From contig OY540810.1 of NCBI GenBank assembly GCA_961205875.1, forward strand, positions 2,666,001 through 2,730,000: 64,000 nucleotides of DNA, in the 5' to 3' direction. Shown in pieces: positions 10,689 to 21,364 of this stretch. The stretch is from Sialis fuliginosa. Taxonomy: Eukaryota; Arthropoda; Insecta; Megaloptera; Sialidae. Both the position numbers and the translations under genes were made by a program. A model generated the notes under the pieces. That model did not search any database. It worked only from the letters and a program-made list of their open reading frames with translations, and was not told the origin of the DNA. The first letter of the stretch is position 1; the number at the start of each line of letters is the position of its first letter.

Positions 10689-10922
10689 TATGTTCGGTTA
10701 GTTTTGATGCAGCATTATAAACACACAGCACGATTCTTGCGTCTTAAAGCTGTCAGCACTATGGAGTATGGACACGACGTTCTCCAGATCGCAAAACCGA
10801 CACAAAGCGAAATATTTTAATTTCACGGTCGTGTTCTTTTCTAAAAATAAATCGGCTTTTATGTGTTCATAAAACCACGCTTTACCTCTTGTTTAGTGTG
10901 TATGTGTGTATATGTGTGTTTG

Positions 10923-11609
10923 TAGGGGAAAGACGGGCAAAGCGGACACAGATTTGATGCATTTTTTTGATACCTTTTTAATCAGAAACATTATAAAAAA
11001 AAAATACCAATGGCAACTATAACTATTTAAGTTTATAATGCTACTATATTTTTTTGAAATTTTTTACTTAGTCCAATCATTTTAGATTTTTTCACGAAAA
11101 AAACTGCCTAGTCGAAAATTTTGACGCAGTTGTGTGTCCCCGGAGGAGTAGATGATGAAATCACATTCATGCCCATAAATTAGTTACCGGAAGTGTCCGC
11201 CATATTGGATTTTAAGTTTTTGTAGATTTGAACGCGTATTTTGCATTTCTCGATAAAAAGGTTAGTAACAATTTTATAGAGAATTTAATTCTCTACAATC
11301 TTTATAAAGTCAATATTGTTGAAAAAACATTATTTATTGCTAATAATAAGCAAAAACTGTTAAAAATTAGAAGAGTGGCGCAGTTTTTTCAACTTTTCTA
11401 CCATTTTTATTGAAAATAAGTGGCACATTTAAATGACAAAGTTGTAGAGGACTCAATTCCCAACAGCTTTTGTACAAACAAGTTTTTCATACGACGTGTA
11501 GATGACGGTCGAGTTACTGACCGGTGGTGGCTTGTTTTCCCTGCTCCCGCGCGGTTACAGCTATATTCAGCGAAGAAAACAAATGGCTACTTTGCCCGTC
11601 TTTCCCCTA
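10923..11609. mobile_element. TA-flanked non-autonomous transposon, 683 bp
   Basis: The element at 10925-11607 has perfect 18-bp inverted ends (GGGGAAAGACGGGCAAAG) and TA on both sides; similarity continues weakly inward. Two short plus-strand frames (11228-11413 and 11420-11785) overlap it, the second running past the right TIR, so neither is likely to be a gene. The TA duplication places it near the Tc1/mariner group. Confidence 0.9.
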
Positions 11610-11796
11610 TGTGTTGCATTTTCGGGTGTTTGATTTCACAGAGTTCTTTGATGTCAAAAAATAATCAACTGCGCATAAATAATAGACGGCTGACTAGCCG
11701 AAAGGTTCAATTTGATTCAATTAATTGTAGATACGTCGATAATGCATTAGATAAGATACTTTCAATAAAAAAAACCTACTACTAAAATTCTAAAGG

Positions 11797-12253
11797 TACA
11801 ATGGGTTTTAGAAGTCGGCTGCCACCGTAAAGGTCAGAATCGCTTACAACAGATTCGACAATATTAAGACAAACATCATCGGTTATCTTTCTCTAGGGCG
11901 GAGCTTATATAGTTACATCATTTTAAATAAAAACACAAATATACGCCCATTTCATTAATTAATTTTATACCAAGTTTAACATATTTAAATACTAAAATTC
12001 TGAATATCAAATATTTATTGCCACAAAATTTACTTATTCAATTTTCAATACATTACATAATAATTTAATATGAGTACCCATTATAAACGAAGAGTATTTC
12101 TTTATCTAGCAAATGAGTTTCAAAATATCTGTCTTTGTTTGGTACATGGAGAAATGATTTATATAATAAAATTATCAAATGGGAACAGCTTACTAAGTTT
12201 GTCTTAAGCGAATTTGAATGAAAACTGGTCGACCACTTCTGCATTTCAGTGTA
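11797..12253 (+). mobile_element. MITE family C, subtype 2, 453 bp
   Basis: The element at 11799-12251 is flanked by TA. Its left end (ending GAAGTCGGCTGCCACC) and right end (rc CACTGAAATGCAGAAGTGG) form imperfect TIRs. The interior ('aagacaaacatcatcggtta', 'aatatcaaatatttattgcc') is shared with copies at 16491, 17516, 29811 and 57560. Non-coding. Confidence 0.85.
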
Positions 12254-13248
12254 CACATGATTATTTTAATGATTTTGAAGTACCTACACTTTTGCCAAAA
12301 TTAAAATTAATTAATTTTTGGTGTTAACAAATCATTGGCGTATGATTCAGATTTTAAAATAAATATCAACTGTTTTGAATTATAAAATTAATTAATAATA
12401 AATGTTTTATATTGTCTTTAAAAGTATTTCAGTGATATCTGATTAACAGAGAACCTCTATTTGAAATTCAATTAAAATTTAAAGCATATTTGCATACTAT
12501 AATTTTTCAATTGATGCTTCTGAGATAATATGCATGGAAATGACGAAAGTGACATTTAAGAAAAGATGTTCGCCGCAAAATTTTGATAATAGTTTCATAT
12601 ACAGACTATCATTGGTTGTTATGTATCCATAGTCTTTCTTAATCTAAGATTTAATCAATTAAAAAAAAAACAGTCCAGATGCGTATTAAGTGATATTTTA
12701 GGCCCCTACTGTTAAAATATCATATCCACATAAAAAATAAATAATCAGTATTCAAGTATTGATAGTCATACCATGTTGGGAAGTTGGTTGTGTGGACCTC
12801 AAGGGTCGAACCTCACGGTTTGATAATCTTAGAAAAGAGGTGATAAGTTCGTTAGCCCAACTGTATATTAAATATTATATTTTAGAATATCCCGTAGAGT
12901 TATTTACATTTCATAAAAGAATAACACTTATTTTAAAAAAAAACCTTGACCAAATCAGACAAAAACAAACTAAAAAATATACTGCGATGAGACATTTATC
13001 GCGTATCCAATGGAACGAATGCAAGCAAAAAAGTGTTCTTACAATCACAAAATGAAATAATTTATGTCTTGTGTCTGCATTCCTAAAGCTAAATATTTAT
13101 TTTTAGAATTTTTGCATATACGAGTATGTAAAATTAAACTGGCATAATTTAGCTCCTTTTTGACGTTTCTAAAACTCACTGCTGCATAATTTTTATATTT
13201 AATAAAATTATATTCATTTTAGCTATATGAGTTTGAAAAGAATTCTAT
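12254..13248. other. No supported feature; one unassigned 98-codon frame
   Basis: The plus-strand frame at 12759-13055 has no recognisable motif and is rich in A+T codons. I treat it as chance. No repeats matching elsewhere in the window were noticed. Confidence 0.45.
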
Positions 13249-13710
13249 GTACAGGGTGTGCTGCGATACGAATATTTTTAAGGGAGGTACAATGGGTCAT
13301 TTGGAAATGTATTAAGCAAATATACCTATATACAAAGTGCAACAGTTTTTTTATATCGGCTATTTTAGTAAATTTTTGAAAAAACTCAGAATTATACATG
13401 TTAATAGCAAAATTTCAAAAATATATTAATATCAATTACAAAAAAATCCTTCACTTATTCTTGTTTTCGTATTTTTTGATATTTTAACAACACATACAAT
13501 CAAAGAAGTACATACAAATTTGACATTGCAAAATCATAGAAAGCTGTCAAAATCACAGAACGTATTGCCAACTTAAGAATAGTGAAAATGACACTTCCCG
13601 AATAGACAAAATTGTCTGTGATAGCTTTTTCATGATTTGATTGTATATGTTGTTAAAATATCAAAAAATACGAAGACAAGAATAAATAAAGGATTTCTTG
13701 TAATTGATAT
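13249..13710. mobile_element. Mariner-type end and long inverted repeat
   Basis: At 13250 a TACAGGGTGTGCTGCGATAC end resembles Tc1/mariner-type MITE termini, but no partner end is evident. Downstream, 13429-13710 is an inverted repeat with arms of about 75-80 bp (ATATCAATTACAA ... TTGTAATTGATAT). The loop contains a further 'gaaagctgtcaaaatcacag'/'tctgtgatagcttttt' pairing. The two may be parts of one decayed element. Confidence 0.65.
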
Positions 13711-13729
13711 TCTATTATACATTTATAAC

Positions 13730-13952
13730 ATTTGAATACATATCAAATACAAATCCCCTAACCATAAAAATTGTAAGAGTTCAGACTTACACGTGTTTCA
13801 ATAGCAATGCTATCATCATCAGAGTCTTAAAGACACAGTTGCTATTGAAACACGTGTAAGTCTGAACTCTTACAATTTTTATGGTTAGGGGATTTGTATT
13901 TGATAAGTCATAACCATAGTTTTTGTCTGTTGTTTGTTATATTTGAATACAT
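13730..13952. mobile_element. Head-to-head hammerhead class 1 insertion
   Basis: The insert 13742-13940 (199 bp) is flanked by perfect 12-bp duplications ATTTGAATACAT. The left half (minus sense) carries a complete hammerhead and tail. The right half repeats the distal ribozyme and the same tail in plus sense, plus about 35 further bases, giving inverted arms near 65 bp. A target duplication of this size and an inverted 5' portion fit target-primed reverse transcription with twin priming, as known for LINEs and Penelope-like elements. It encodes no protein. Confidence 0.85.
13782..13828 (-). ncRNA. Type I hammerhead ribozyme, class 1 (best copy)
   Basis: Minus-strand order: stem I 5' strand AGACT; core CTGATGA (13816-13822); stem II GATAGC/GCTATT with a three-base loop; GAAA; stem III CACGTG with no loop; U then cleavage base A (13788); stem I 3' strand AGTCT. 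Stem I pairs over 5 bp. A loopless palindromic stem III is too unstable alone and usually acts as a dimer, as known for hammerheads in Penelope-like elements and animal retrozymes. One extra U precedes stem II. The fold was judged by eye. Confidence 0.8.
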
Positions 13953-14576
13953 CTTCGTGGTGACGTCAATTCCCGCGCCAACGCTGATTGGTCAAGGATC
14001 TATACATAACTTGGCGGGAGCCCCTCTCGACTTCGAATAAACGCGACTTCCTCGTGTCAAAACGATTCAGAAGGCTTATAATAAACGAGTCCCGACTATA
14101 CTATGAAAAAAAATCAATGTAAAACTATACTTTCCTTTTTAATAAAACGATGCCTCCAGGAATAAATCAATTTTTATTTAATATTAAAAAAAAATCATTT
14201 AATACAGCTGTTCTTAATTCTCGGTAATATAATATAATAAACAAAAGTAACTATTAATTTAATAGTAATATATTCTAGAAGCAGTAATAAATCAAACTAT
14301 AACTGTCATCATCTTGGTGGTATAATAATTATTAACCTTGTTTGCGCATTTTAATATTCGCAAATTACTGTTGACTATATAGGTATAGGTACGATTTTAC
14401 ATACATAGCTTGTGGCAAAAGTTATATCGTCATTTATAAGCCTTTTAAGATCATAGTAGTCATGCCACCTGTTAGAGCAACTTCTTGAAATAACATTAGC
14501 TTTATCGGATAACAGCATTAGTTGCAAGAAATTATCTTGTCTAGAGAACCACATAATGTGGTTTCGTTATTTTCTT
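13953..14576. other. Higher-GC patch, then featureless A+T-rich DNA
   Basis: 13960-14100 is richer in G+C than its surroundings ('attcccgcgccaacgctgat', 'aacttggcgggagcccctct') with no open frame of note. It could be a transposon promoter or LTR fragment. Unassigned. Confidence 0.4.
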
Positions 14577-14913
14577 ATGTCCGGTATCATAAAGGACCTA
14601 ACAAATTTGTTAGCTAACAAGCACTTTCAACTGAGATATCAAACTTATATGACAGTTCTTTTGGAGTTTGTTGATGACTTTGACAAGTTTCGCGCACGCG
14701 TTGTAGTAAGTAAATACAAACGGTATTAAAACAGTGGTGATGTTATGAAAATTATTTTGTACGGTGAAAGATGCCAACTGTGTTACAATTAGTTGAAGTG
14801 TCACTGCTCCAAATTCCATAAATAATCCATAGATACTAGTACAGAATTAATACCCCATTTGAATGTAATTGCTAGCTAACAAATTTTGTTAGGTCCTTTA
14901 TAATACCAGACAT
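14577..14913 (-). mobile_element. MITE family A, near-complete (337 bp)
   Basis: Inverted relative to the copy at 4627. The ends ATGTCCGGTATC and ATACCAGACAT are intact apart from one substitution. The right flank is TA and the left flank TT, suggesting one flank has mutated. It carries about 30 bp missing from the 4627 copy. The 69-codon minus frame inside is not a gene; a similar chance frame occurs in the copy at 19795. Confidence 0.9.
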
Positions 14914-14936
14914 TATACATACATGTTTATAAATAG

Positions 14937-14994
14937 GGCTGCATATGAGACGAAACGAGAGTCAGGTAAGTCTCGTCTCTAGGAAAATGCAGCC
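14937..14994. repeat. Small hairpin with GGCTGCAT ends
   Basis: GGCTGCAT and ATGCAGCC form the outer pair and GAGACGA/TCGTCTC an inner pair, around a short loop containing GAGAGTC. The end motif TAGGGCTGCA resembles hAT termini, but no 8-bp target duplication is seen. Confidence 0.55.
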
Positions 14995-15146
14995 ACCTCG
15001 TTCAAGTGCGAGTAGGACTTGCGCCCTGAGGGTTAAGTACCGTTATAAAAATAAACATTGAAAACAAATTAATCCATTAGTAAAAATAAAAATAATTGAA
15101 CATAAACTGGGTGCTATGGTTCTTGTTTAACATTAAAATACATAAG

Positions 15147-15440
15147 GTACTGGCACCCCTCTCTCTTACACACGATTTTGAAATGGGACCGTCCTCAAGC
15201 CAGACCCAACCATCCGACCAAGTTTCAATAATATCGGTTCAGTGGTTCATGAGTTATGCGTGTGACAAGGATTCAGGACGGACGGAAGGACAGACAGACA
15301 GACAGACACGGAACGAAAAGTGTCTGTCTTGACGTGAAACGGAAAGATAAATTTAAAATTTTGAAATCGGAGAACATTTTTTTTGTCTCAATCTGAAACG
15401 ATCACAAAGCTTCTCGTATCTTCAATATTGCGAGAGGAAA
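15147..15440 (+). mobile_element. Repeat family B, 5'-truncated
   Basis: The distal third of family B, also present at 21365-21980 and 42773-43477 (minus) and 37009-37607 (plus). Blocks include 'atatcggttcagtggttcat', (GACA)n and 'gcttctcgtatcttcaatat'. All copies share this end while the other end varies, as expected of retrotransposed elements. Non-coding here. Confidence 0.75.
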
Positions 15441-15669
15441 CAAAACAGTACACATCTAGCTAAGGAGTAAACACCGTATCAAAAAACAACAGCTAACGAG
15501 ATGGCCACGACACAAACGGCAGGATTTCTTGTTACATAACTAATTATACCTCGGCCAAGGTTTTGCAACTTGAGAAAAGCGGATCTGCTAAAATAAATAA
15601 CACGTGAATGTTCCCGTGATTCATGTGTCTAACGAAACATGGAGAATGGGGAAGAGAGAGGCGGTGTAT
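15441..15669. other. No recognisable feature
   Basis: Apparently single-copy, slightly more complex sequence. No frame or repeat identified. Confidence 0.4.
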
Positions 15670-16292
15670 ATAAGAAATAGCAACCCCTTTCTCGGTTATA
15701 TTTATGTACTGCTCTAATAGTCGGGGAGGTGAGCGACAAAAATTGCAACTACTTTATAAAGGCTGATTTTTTTGATATTACGTCACATTTGTGGTGTAGA
15801 GATACAGCCTACCGTCAGTCAGCTAGTTTCGCTAGCGTTTGGCGCAGGGGCGGCTTTATTTTTGTAAAAATGTTGCAACTACTTTATAAAATCTGAAAAT
15901 TTATTTGTAAGCCGTATATTAAGTAAGAACCCCTTTTATCATAATCAGCCTTCAAAATCTTGTAACCGGGCGCGTTAAACTCGTTTAGTTAAACACGCTG
16001 CAAGATTTTGAAGGCTGATTATGATGAAAGGGGTTCTTACTTAGTATACTGCTTACAAATAAATTTTTAGATTTTATAAAGTAGTTGCAACATTTTTACA
16101 AAAATAAAGCCGCCCCTGCGCTAAATACTAACAAAACTAGCTGACTGACGGCAGGCTGTATCTCTACACCACAAATGTGACGTAATATCAAAAAATCAGC
16201 CTTTATAAAGTAGTTGCAATTTTTGGCGCTTACCTCCCCGACCATAAGAAATAGCAACCCCTTTCTCGGTTATATTTATGTACTGCTCTAAT
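15670..16292. mobile_element. Foldback element between perfect 49-bp direct repeats
   Basis: The element at 15719-16243 (525 bp) is a near-perfect inverted repeat. Its arms of about 240 bp begin GTCGGGGAGGTGAGCG and end CGCTTACCTCCCCGAC, leaving a small central loop with 'aaactcgtttagttaaac'. The arms have a few mismatches. The identical 49-bp sequence starting ATAAGAAATAGCAACCCC lies on both sides (15670-15718 and 16244-16292). That is far longer than duplications made by known cut-and-paste transposases. No coding capacity. Confidence 0.9.
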
Positions 16293-16475
16293 TTAAAGTA
16301 CAGGAATGTTGCACAAGTGTTTTATATGTTTGTGCTTAGCAGTGGAGAATACGTCAGGTTAGGGATTTAAGTAAGCAAGAGTTGAAATAATGAAATACGG
16401 TTTTAGGTTATTCTGCACAAAGTTCTTCAACGTTGGTATTAATACAACTGTTGTGAATACCGCAATATTTTTAAT

Positions 16476-17165
16476 TTCTTATACCATGTACAGTCGCCTG
16501 CATTAATGGTCTTGCAGTTTGTATTCATTTTCGTTTATCACAAACTTAGTAGGCTCCTCTCATTTGATTATTATAATATTTAAATCATTTCTCCATGTAT
16601 CAAACAAAGATTGACATATTGAAATTAATTTGCTAGATAAAGAACTACTCTTCATTTATAATAGGTACTCATATATATTTGTGCAATTAAATTATTATGT
16701 AATCTATTGAAAATTGTATACATAAATTTTATGGCAATAAATATTTGATATTCTGAATTTTAGTATTTAAATATATTAAACTTGATAGAAAAAGATAACC
16801 GATGATGTTTGTCTTTAAATTTGGAATCTGTTGTAAGCGATTCTAGCCTTTAGGGTGCCAGACGAGTTCTGCAGACGACTGTACATGAAATATACATATA
16901 GTATAAGTAAGTATAGTGAAGCCGATTTTTTTCGAAATTCAGATTTTGATGGAATTATCCATTTTGACCTTCCCTGAATCCATTCTGACTATTTTCACCA
17001 TGATGTCTGTGTGTCTGTCTGTCTGTAAGCGTTGTAACCCAAATACGACAAATCGTAGAAGGGTGAAATTTTATATTTAAGATTAATTTTTATCTGGGAA
17101 GAAAGCGTCCTATTTTTAAGATTAACCGTTCTCGAAAAAAAGAAAGTACTGCAGAATTTTACTTA
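16476..17165 (+). repeat. Repeat family D, split by a MITE
   Basis: 16476-16490 and 16882-17165 together match 60346-60545 ('ttcttataccatg', 'agtatagtgaagccgatttt', 'agattaatttt'). The family C MITE at 16491-16881 sits between the two parts; the copy at 60346 is uninterrupted and shows the empty site. A (GTCT)n tract is shared. Non-coding. Confidence 0.85.
16489..16883 (-). mobile_element. MITE family C, subtype 1, 391 bp
   Basis: The element at 16491-16881 has ends CAGTCGCCTGCA and TGCAGACGACTG and is flanked by TA. CAGT ends and a TA duplication fit Tc1/mariner. It is inverted relative to the copies at 11799 and 29811. The uninterrupted relative at 60346-60380 supports both boundaries. Confidence 0.93.
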
Positions 17166-17513
17166 ATACGGATGCTTCAAATTACACAAAATATTTGTTT
17201 TTGTTTGAAATTTAATATAAAAAGTATGCATTTCTGGAACGATTAATAAAATTGGAAGTGCGAAATACATTTTAACATAAACACTGTAGTCAACGCGATG
17301 CAATTTATATTAAATAATTTATTTTTGGAAACATTCCATTCGCAAAACGTTGAATGAACTTTCAATTAAACAATAACAAATACTGCAAAGTATTATGTAA
17401 CATACAAGTTATGAGTCATGTTCAGGAAATGAAATAAGAACTTATTACAAGAACCAGATGTCTACATTTATGTTAAATTGTATTATTTTGTAAATAAATG
17501 AATAAATTGTATG

Positions 17514-17697
17514 TACTATGGACTTCAGAAGTCGTCTACCACCCTAAAGGTCAGAATCGCTTACAACAGATTCGACAAAATTAAGACAAACATCATCGGT
17601 TATCTTTCTCTAGGGCGGAGCTTATATAGTTACATCATTTTAAATAAAAACACAAATATACGTTAATTGCATTAATTAATTTTATATCAAGTTTAAC
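17514..17697 (+). mobile_element. MITE family C subtype 2, left half only
   Basis: Begins after TA with CTATGGACTTCAGAAGTCG and follows the 11799 copy to 'caagtttaaca', where similarity stops abruptly. Truncated. Confidence 0.8.
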
Positions 17698-19131
17698 ATT
17701 TCAGACTATTTTTTACGCCCAAACTATTGAAGATAGAGTTTTATTATAAAAAATTTACTGTATGTATATATCGACCCTAAAGAATTTAAGAAAAATATTT
17801 TCAACCCCCTAAAACTCCCTCTCAGCAAAATTAAATGGAATGGTATATCCAAAAGTAGATAATTTTTAAGATCATAAAAAAGTAAGAAACTTTTTCATAC
17901 ATTCAATTGTTTACAAAATATGGCGCCTTGTTTCCAAATCGTTTTACAAAAATTGCTCTAGTTTCGTGAAATATTAATGAAATTTAATTTTAAAAATTTG
18001 TTTTGAAAGTAGAAATAATGAACATTCTAATGATGTATGATTATTTGAGATTTGGATAATTTAAAGTGTCATACGCGACATATCAAAAATGCAAAACTTC
18101 AATTGGAGATAATTCAAAAATTTTAAATCGAATGATATATCAATTAGTACTTTATCTTAAAAAATATATTTAAATTAACGCCTTTTGATAAGAAAATTTT
18201 AAGTTTTATTAAAAAAAATAAAAAATTATAATTTTATAAATGATTTAAATATTATAATAATCAAATGCCTTCCTTCGGGGGCTCACTGCAATCTACACCT
18301 AATTCTCAATGATTACGATTTTTTTCAGATTTTTCTGGGCGATCTATTTGGTGATAAACGTGGGGAACAGCAATTTTAAAATGTTTTAAAATAATTCATA
18401 AAAAAATTCATCAATCGTTTATTTAAAAGTCTCGTCAAAAACTATATCTTTTATTTCTATAAGTAATAAACAACTTGCAGATAGAAATTAAACACGAACA
18501 TTCAACAAGTTAAGTGAAAAATTAAGTATATTGATTGATATTTGAGTAAGCTACTTTGATATCTTACAATTTTTTATATTCAACATGTTACCTTTGAAAT
18601 GATGTCTATCATGTCAAATTTGGACAGATACGTGTTACTAATATTAAAATGAAGTATTAATAGATGTAGATACATTAGTTTTAAAACAAGGTATTAGATT
18701 TCATTTATATTTCGCATACCTTAAACATTTTTAGAATTATAAACATTCGAAAATTGATTTGGAATTCTATCAAATAAAATTGTAAGATTTGAAACATTCA
18801 TGTTCGAATCGTATATTTAATATACATATGAATCTAAACTCAGTTTTTCTTCTTCTTTTCTATCTTAATCTACAGCTGTAATACAAGTGCTGCAAATAAA
18901 TTTTTGATGTGATCTAGTTTTTTTTTAATTTCGAAAAAATAACATTTTTCTTTATAGCTTTTATTTAAAACATTTTTTTTTTCATTCATCAGACAGATAG
19001 ACAGACACACTGACGTCATTGAGGTAATGATGATTGTACTAGATTGAGGGACCCACTTACATGTTTTTTTAACCCTACAAAGTTTTTTTATTGATTTTGA
19101 TAGATACTATACCCATTTAAAAAAAAGTACA
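17698..19131. other. No supported gene; old repeat blocks
   Basis: 17708-17760 matches 4430-4485. Around 18930-19010 there is a short (GACA)-type run. I see no open frame above about 60 codons and no inverted repeat. Confidence 0.5.
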
Positions 19132-19330
19132 TATCTCTGTTTGTCTGTCTTGTTATCTTTTCACGGTAAAACTGCTGAACCGATTTTGATGAAATTTGGT
19201 AGGGAGATAGCTTGCATTCTGAGCAAGGACATAGGGTACTTTGTGTCCCGAAAATTTATTAGATAATAAAGGGTGTGTGACATTTGTACGCGCGATCTGT
19301 TTTATCGACATCATAACCTTATATTCTTCT
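19132..19330 (+). mobile_element. LINE-tail-like fragment
   Basis: Same family as 3752-3890 and, inverted, 61905-62121. Conserved blocks are 'ctgaaccgattttgatgaaa', 'acatagggtactttgtg' and 'gtgacatttgtacgcgcg'. No coding capacity. Confidence 0.6.
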
Positions 19331-19794
19331 TCTTCTTCATGGGTTTTATGTCAAGTGGATTTTCTTCTTTCGGACAGCTCTTACCTAACCTAAATATCAC
19401 GTGAACTAAATTGCGGGTAACAGTTAGTATTTTATATTTTTGAAATTAATGTTTTTTAAAAAAATAATCAAAAAATATTAACTTAAAAATTATAATTCAA
19501 TCCAGCCCTGTCAGATAGTTATACATACAACTAATTATGGCGCCTACTTGATATCCATATATTTATTTCAATGTACAGTTTGACCATGGCTATTTTGATT
19601 AGGAATTTATATTTCAATTTTGACACACTGTTTTGCAACGAGAATCGCAAACTAGTTGCGGAAGCGACTATTTTACAACTGATTTGCAATCGATTTAACT
19701 TTTCGCTCCGTACACGAGCGCAACTGAATCTTGATCAGTCGACAGTTTTATGGAAATTGGCGTGATAAAAAAACGCGATTTTTTTTAAAGTTTA
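19331..19794. other. No recognisable feature
   Basis: One 64-codon plus frame (19571-19765) without a recognisable motif. It is richer in G+C than its surroundings, but I cannot support it as a gene. Confidence 0.4.
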
Positions 19795-20128
19795 ATGTCC
19801 GGTATTATAAAGGAGCTAGCAAATTTGCTAGCTAGCAAGTACTTTCAAATGAGATATCAAACTTATATGACAGTTCTTTTGGAGTTTGTTGAAGACTTTG
19901 ACAAGTTTCGCGCACGCGTTGTAGGTAAATACCAACGGTATTAAAACAGTGGTGATGTTATGAAAATTATTTTGTACGGTGAAAGATGCCAACAATGTTA
20001 CAATTATTTGAAGTGTCATTGCTCTAAATTCCATAGCTAATCCATAGATACTAGTACAGAATTAATACCCCATTTGAAAGTGCTTGCTAGCTAGCAAATT
20101 TTGCTAGCTGCTTTATAATACCGGACAT
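19795..20128 (-). mobile_element. MITE family A, near-complete (334 bp)
   Basis: Ends ATGTCCGGTATTATAAAGG and its inverted partner. The subterminal GCTAGCTAGCAAG/CTTGCTAGCTAGC pair is the best preserved in the window. Left flank TA, right flank AA. Inverted relative to 4627. Confidence 0.9.
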
Positions 20129-20159
20129 AAAAGTTTTTTTTTTGCTAATGATTACAAAC

Positions 20160-20456
20160 AAAATGATAAGTACTACGACACAAAATATATTAAAGAAAGA
20201 ATCGTCAAATTTGAAACAATGTAAAGCAGTTGCTATGATAATATAATAATTAATAAATAAATTATACTAATAATTAGTTTAAATGTCCACCATTTTGACA
20301 CCTATTGGCCGATTGTCATCAAATCACGCTGTAAGACAGTTAAATGTATATAGATTAATATTCAGAAATGGTAGTAATCAAATATCAACAAATTTAATTT
20401 TTTTAAAATAGCCATTACTGGGGTCATATCCAAGACTGGTACCAGTACTTTATCAT
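20160..20456 (+). mobile_element. Repeat E copy, 5'-truncated
   Basis: Matches 62382-62669 closely ('aagtactacgacacaaaa', 'cacctattggccgattgtc', 'aagactggtaccagtactt'). The left TIR region is missing. Confidence 0.8.
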
Positions 20457-21064
20457 GATTTTGTTACATGCAAAATAAACATGGCTTAATTATAACAATA
20501 CCGTTATTCATACGTCTATTGAAAATTACCAAAAATTTATTTTAATGACAATAACATATCAGTATAATTAAAATACTTCTCTAGTCTCTTAGATTAGTTA
20601 ATTTAATTCCTCTTATTACATTTATTAGAACAAATGATTCATATAAATCATGTCAAAGAACAAGATTATAAAATAATTAATCAACATTTTTGCATACGCT
20701 ATAAATAGAAGTTATTCAAAAATATTTTTTTTGATACATTAAAGTCAATTATAATGTTATTGATAAGTTTATTACCAGTATTATTTATTATTACTGTTAT
20801 TACAAATTACTGTGTATTATATATACTTAAAGGCATTGTCGTATATTAAATAATTAACCTAGTAAATTGAATTTTATGAGTTCGATTCTTGCTGCGTCTG
20901 TTTATTGAATTATGTTACTATTTTATTAATTTCTACAACTCAGTAAAATATATAAGACGATAAATAATTCCTTTAATTACCAGTGTTACCAATATAAATT
21001 TATTGTACAATTTGCATTTGTTATTATTATTAATAAAATAAACAGTAACTCGTTGTTAGCGGTC
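20457..21064. other. No recognisable feature
   Basis: Very A+T-rich. A weak B-box-like string (GAGTTCGATTCTTG) near 20878 has no matching A box. Confidence 0.5.
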
Positions 21065-21331
21065 ATATTAGTCAGTGGTGTCGCTAATGGGGTGACACCT
21101 ATGAAATATGTTAAAAAATAAAACCTATTTACCTTATTTTTTTGGTTAGGTTAGGTTAGGTTACTTTTTGGAAGTTCATATCCAATTTATCTTAAAAAAA
21201 ATACAATTTTTTTGTCGTTCAAAATTCACAGGGGTGGCATATGGCTAATGTGTAAAAAATAAAACCTATAGACCTTTTTTTCGATTTCCGCCCCGGATGT
21301 CAACCCCCCTAGCGACGCCACTGATACTAGT
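21065..21331. mobile_element. hAT MITE, 251 bp, with TTAGG repeats inside
   Basis: The element at 21073-21323 has ends CAGTGGTGTCGCTA and TAGCGACGCCACTG. Flanking octamers ATATTAGT and ATACTAGT differ by one base. Inside, about 21144-21163, are four GGTTA units, the insect telomere repeat. A 30-bp block around 'gtgacacctatga'/'ggtggcatatgg' appears twice in the element, suggesting internal duplication. Confidence 0.9.
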
Positions 21332-21364
21332 TTACTTTTTTTATTTTATTTTAAATTATTATTG

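Noticed and set aside
11420-11785. 121-codon plus-strand frame
   Set aside because: It runs out through the right TIR of the TA-flanked element ending at 11607 into unrelated flank, with no motif.
13960-14100. G+C-richer patch as a gene promoter or CpG island
   Set aside because: No coding sequence or clear core promoter follows. The evidence is only local composition.
20870-20900. B-box-like string GAGTTCGATTCTTG suggesting a tRNA or SINE
   Set aside because: No A box at the right distance and no cloverleaf. Probably chance.
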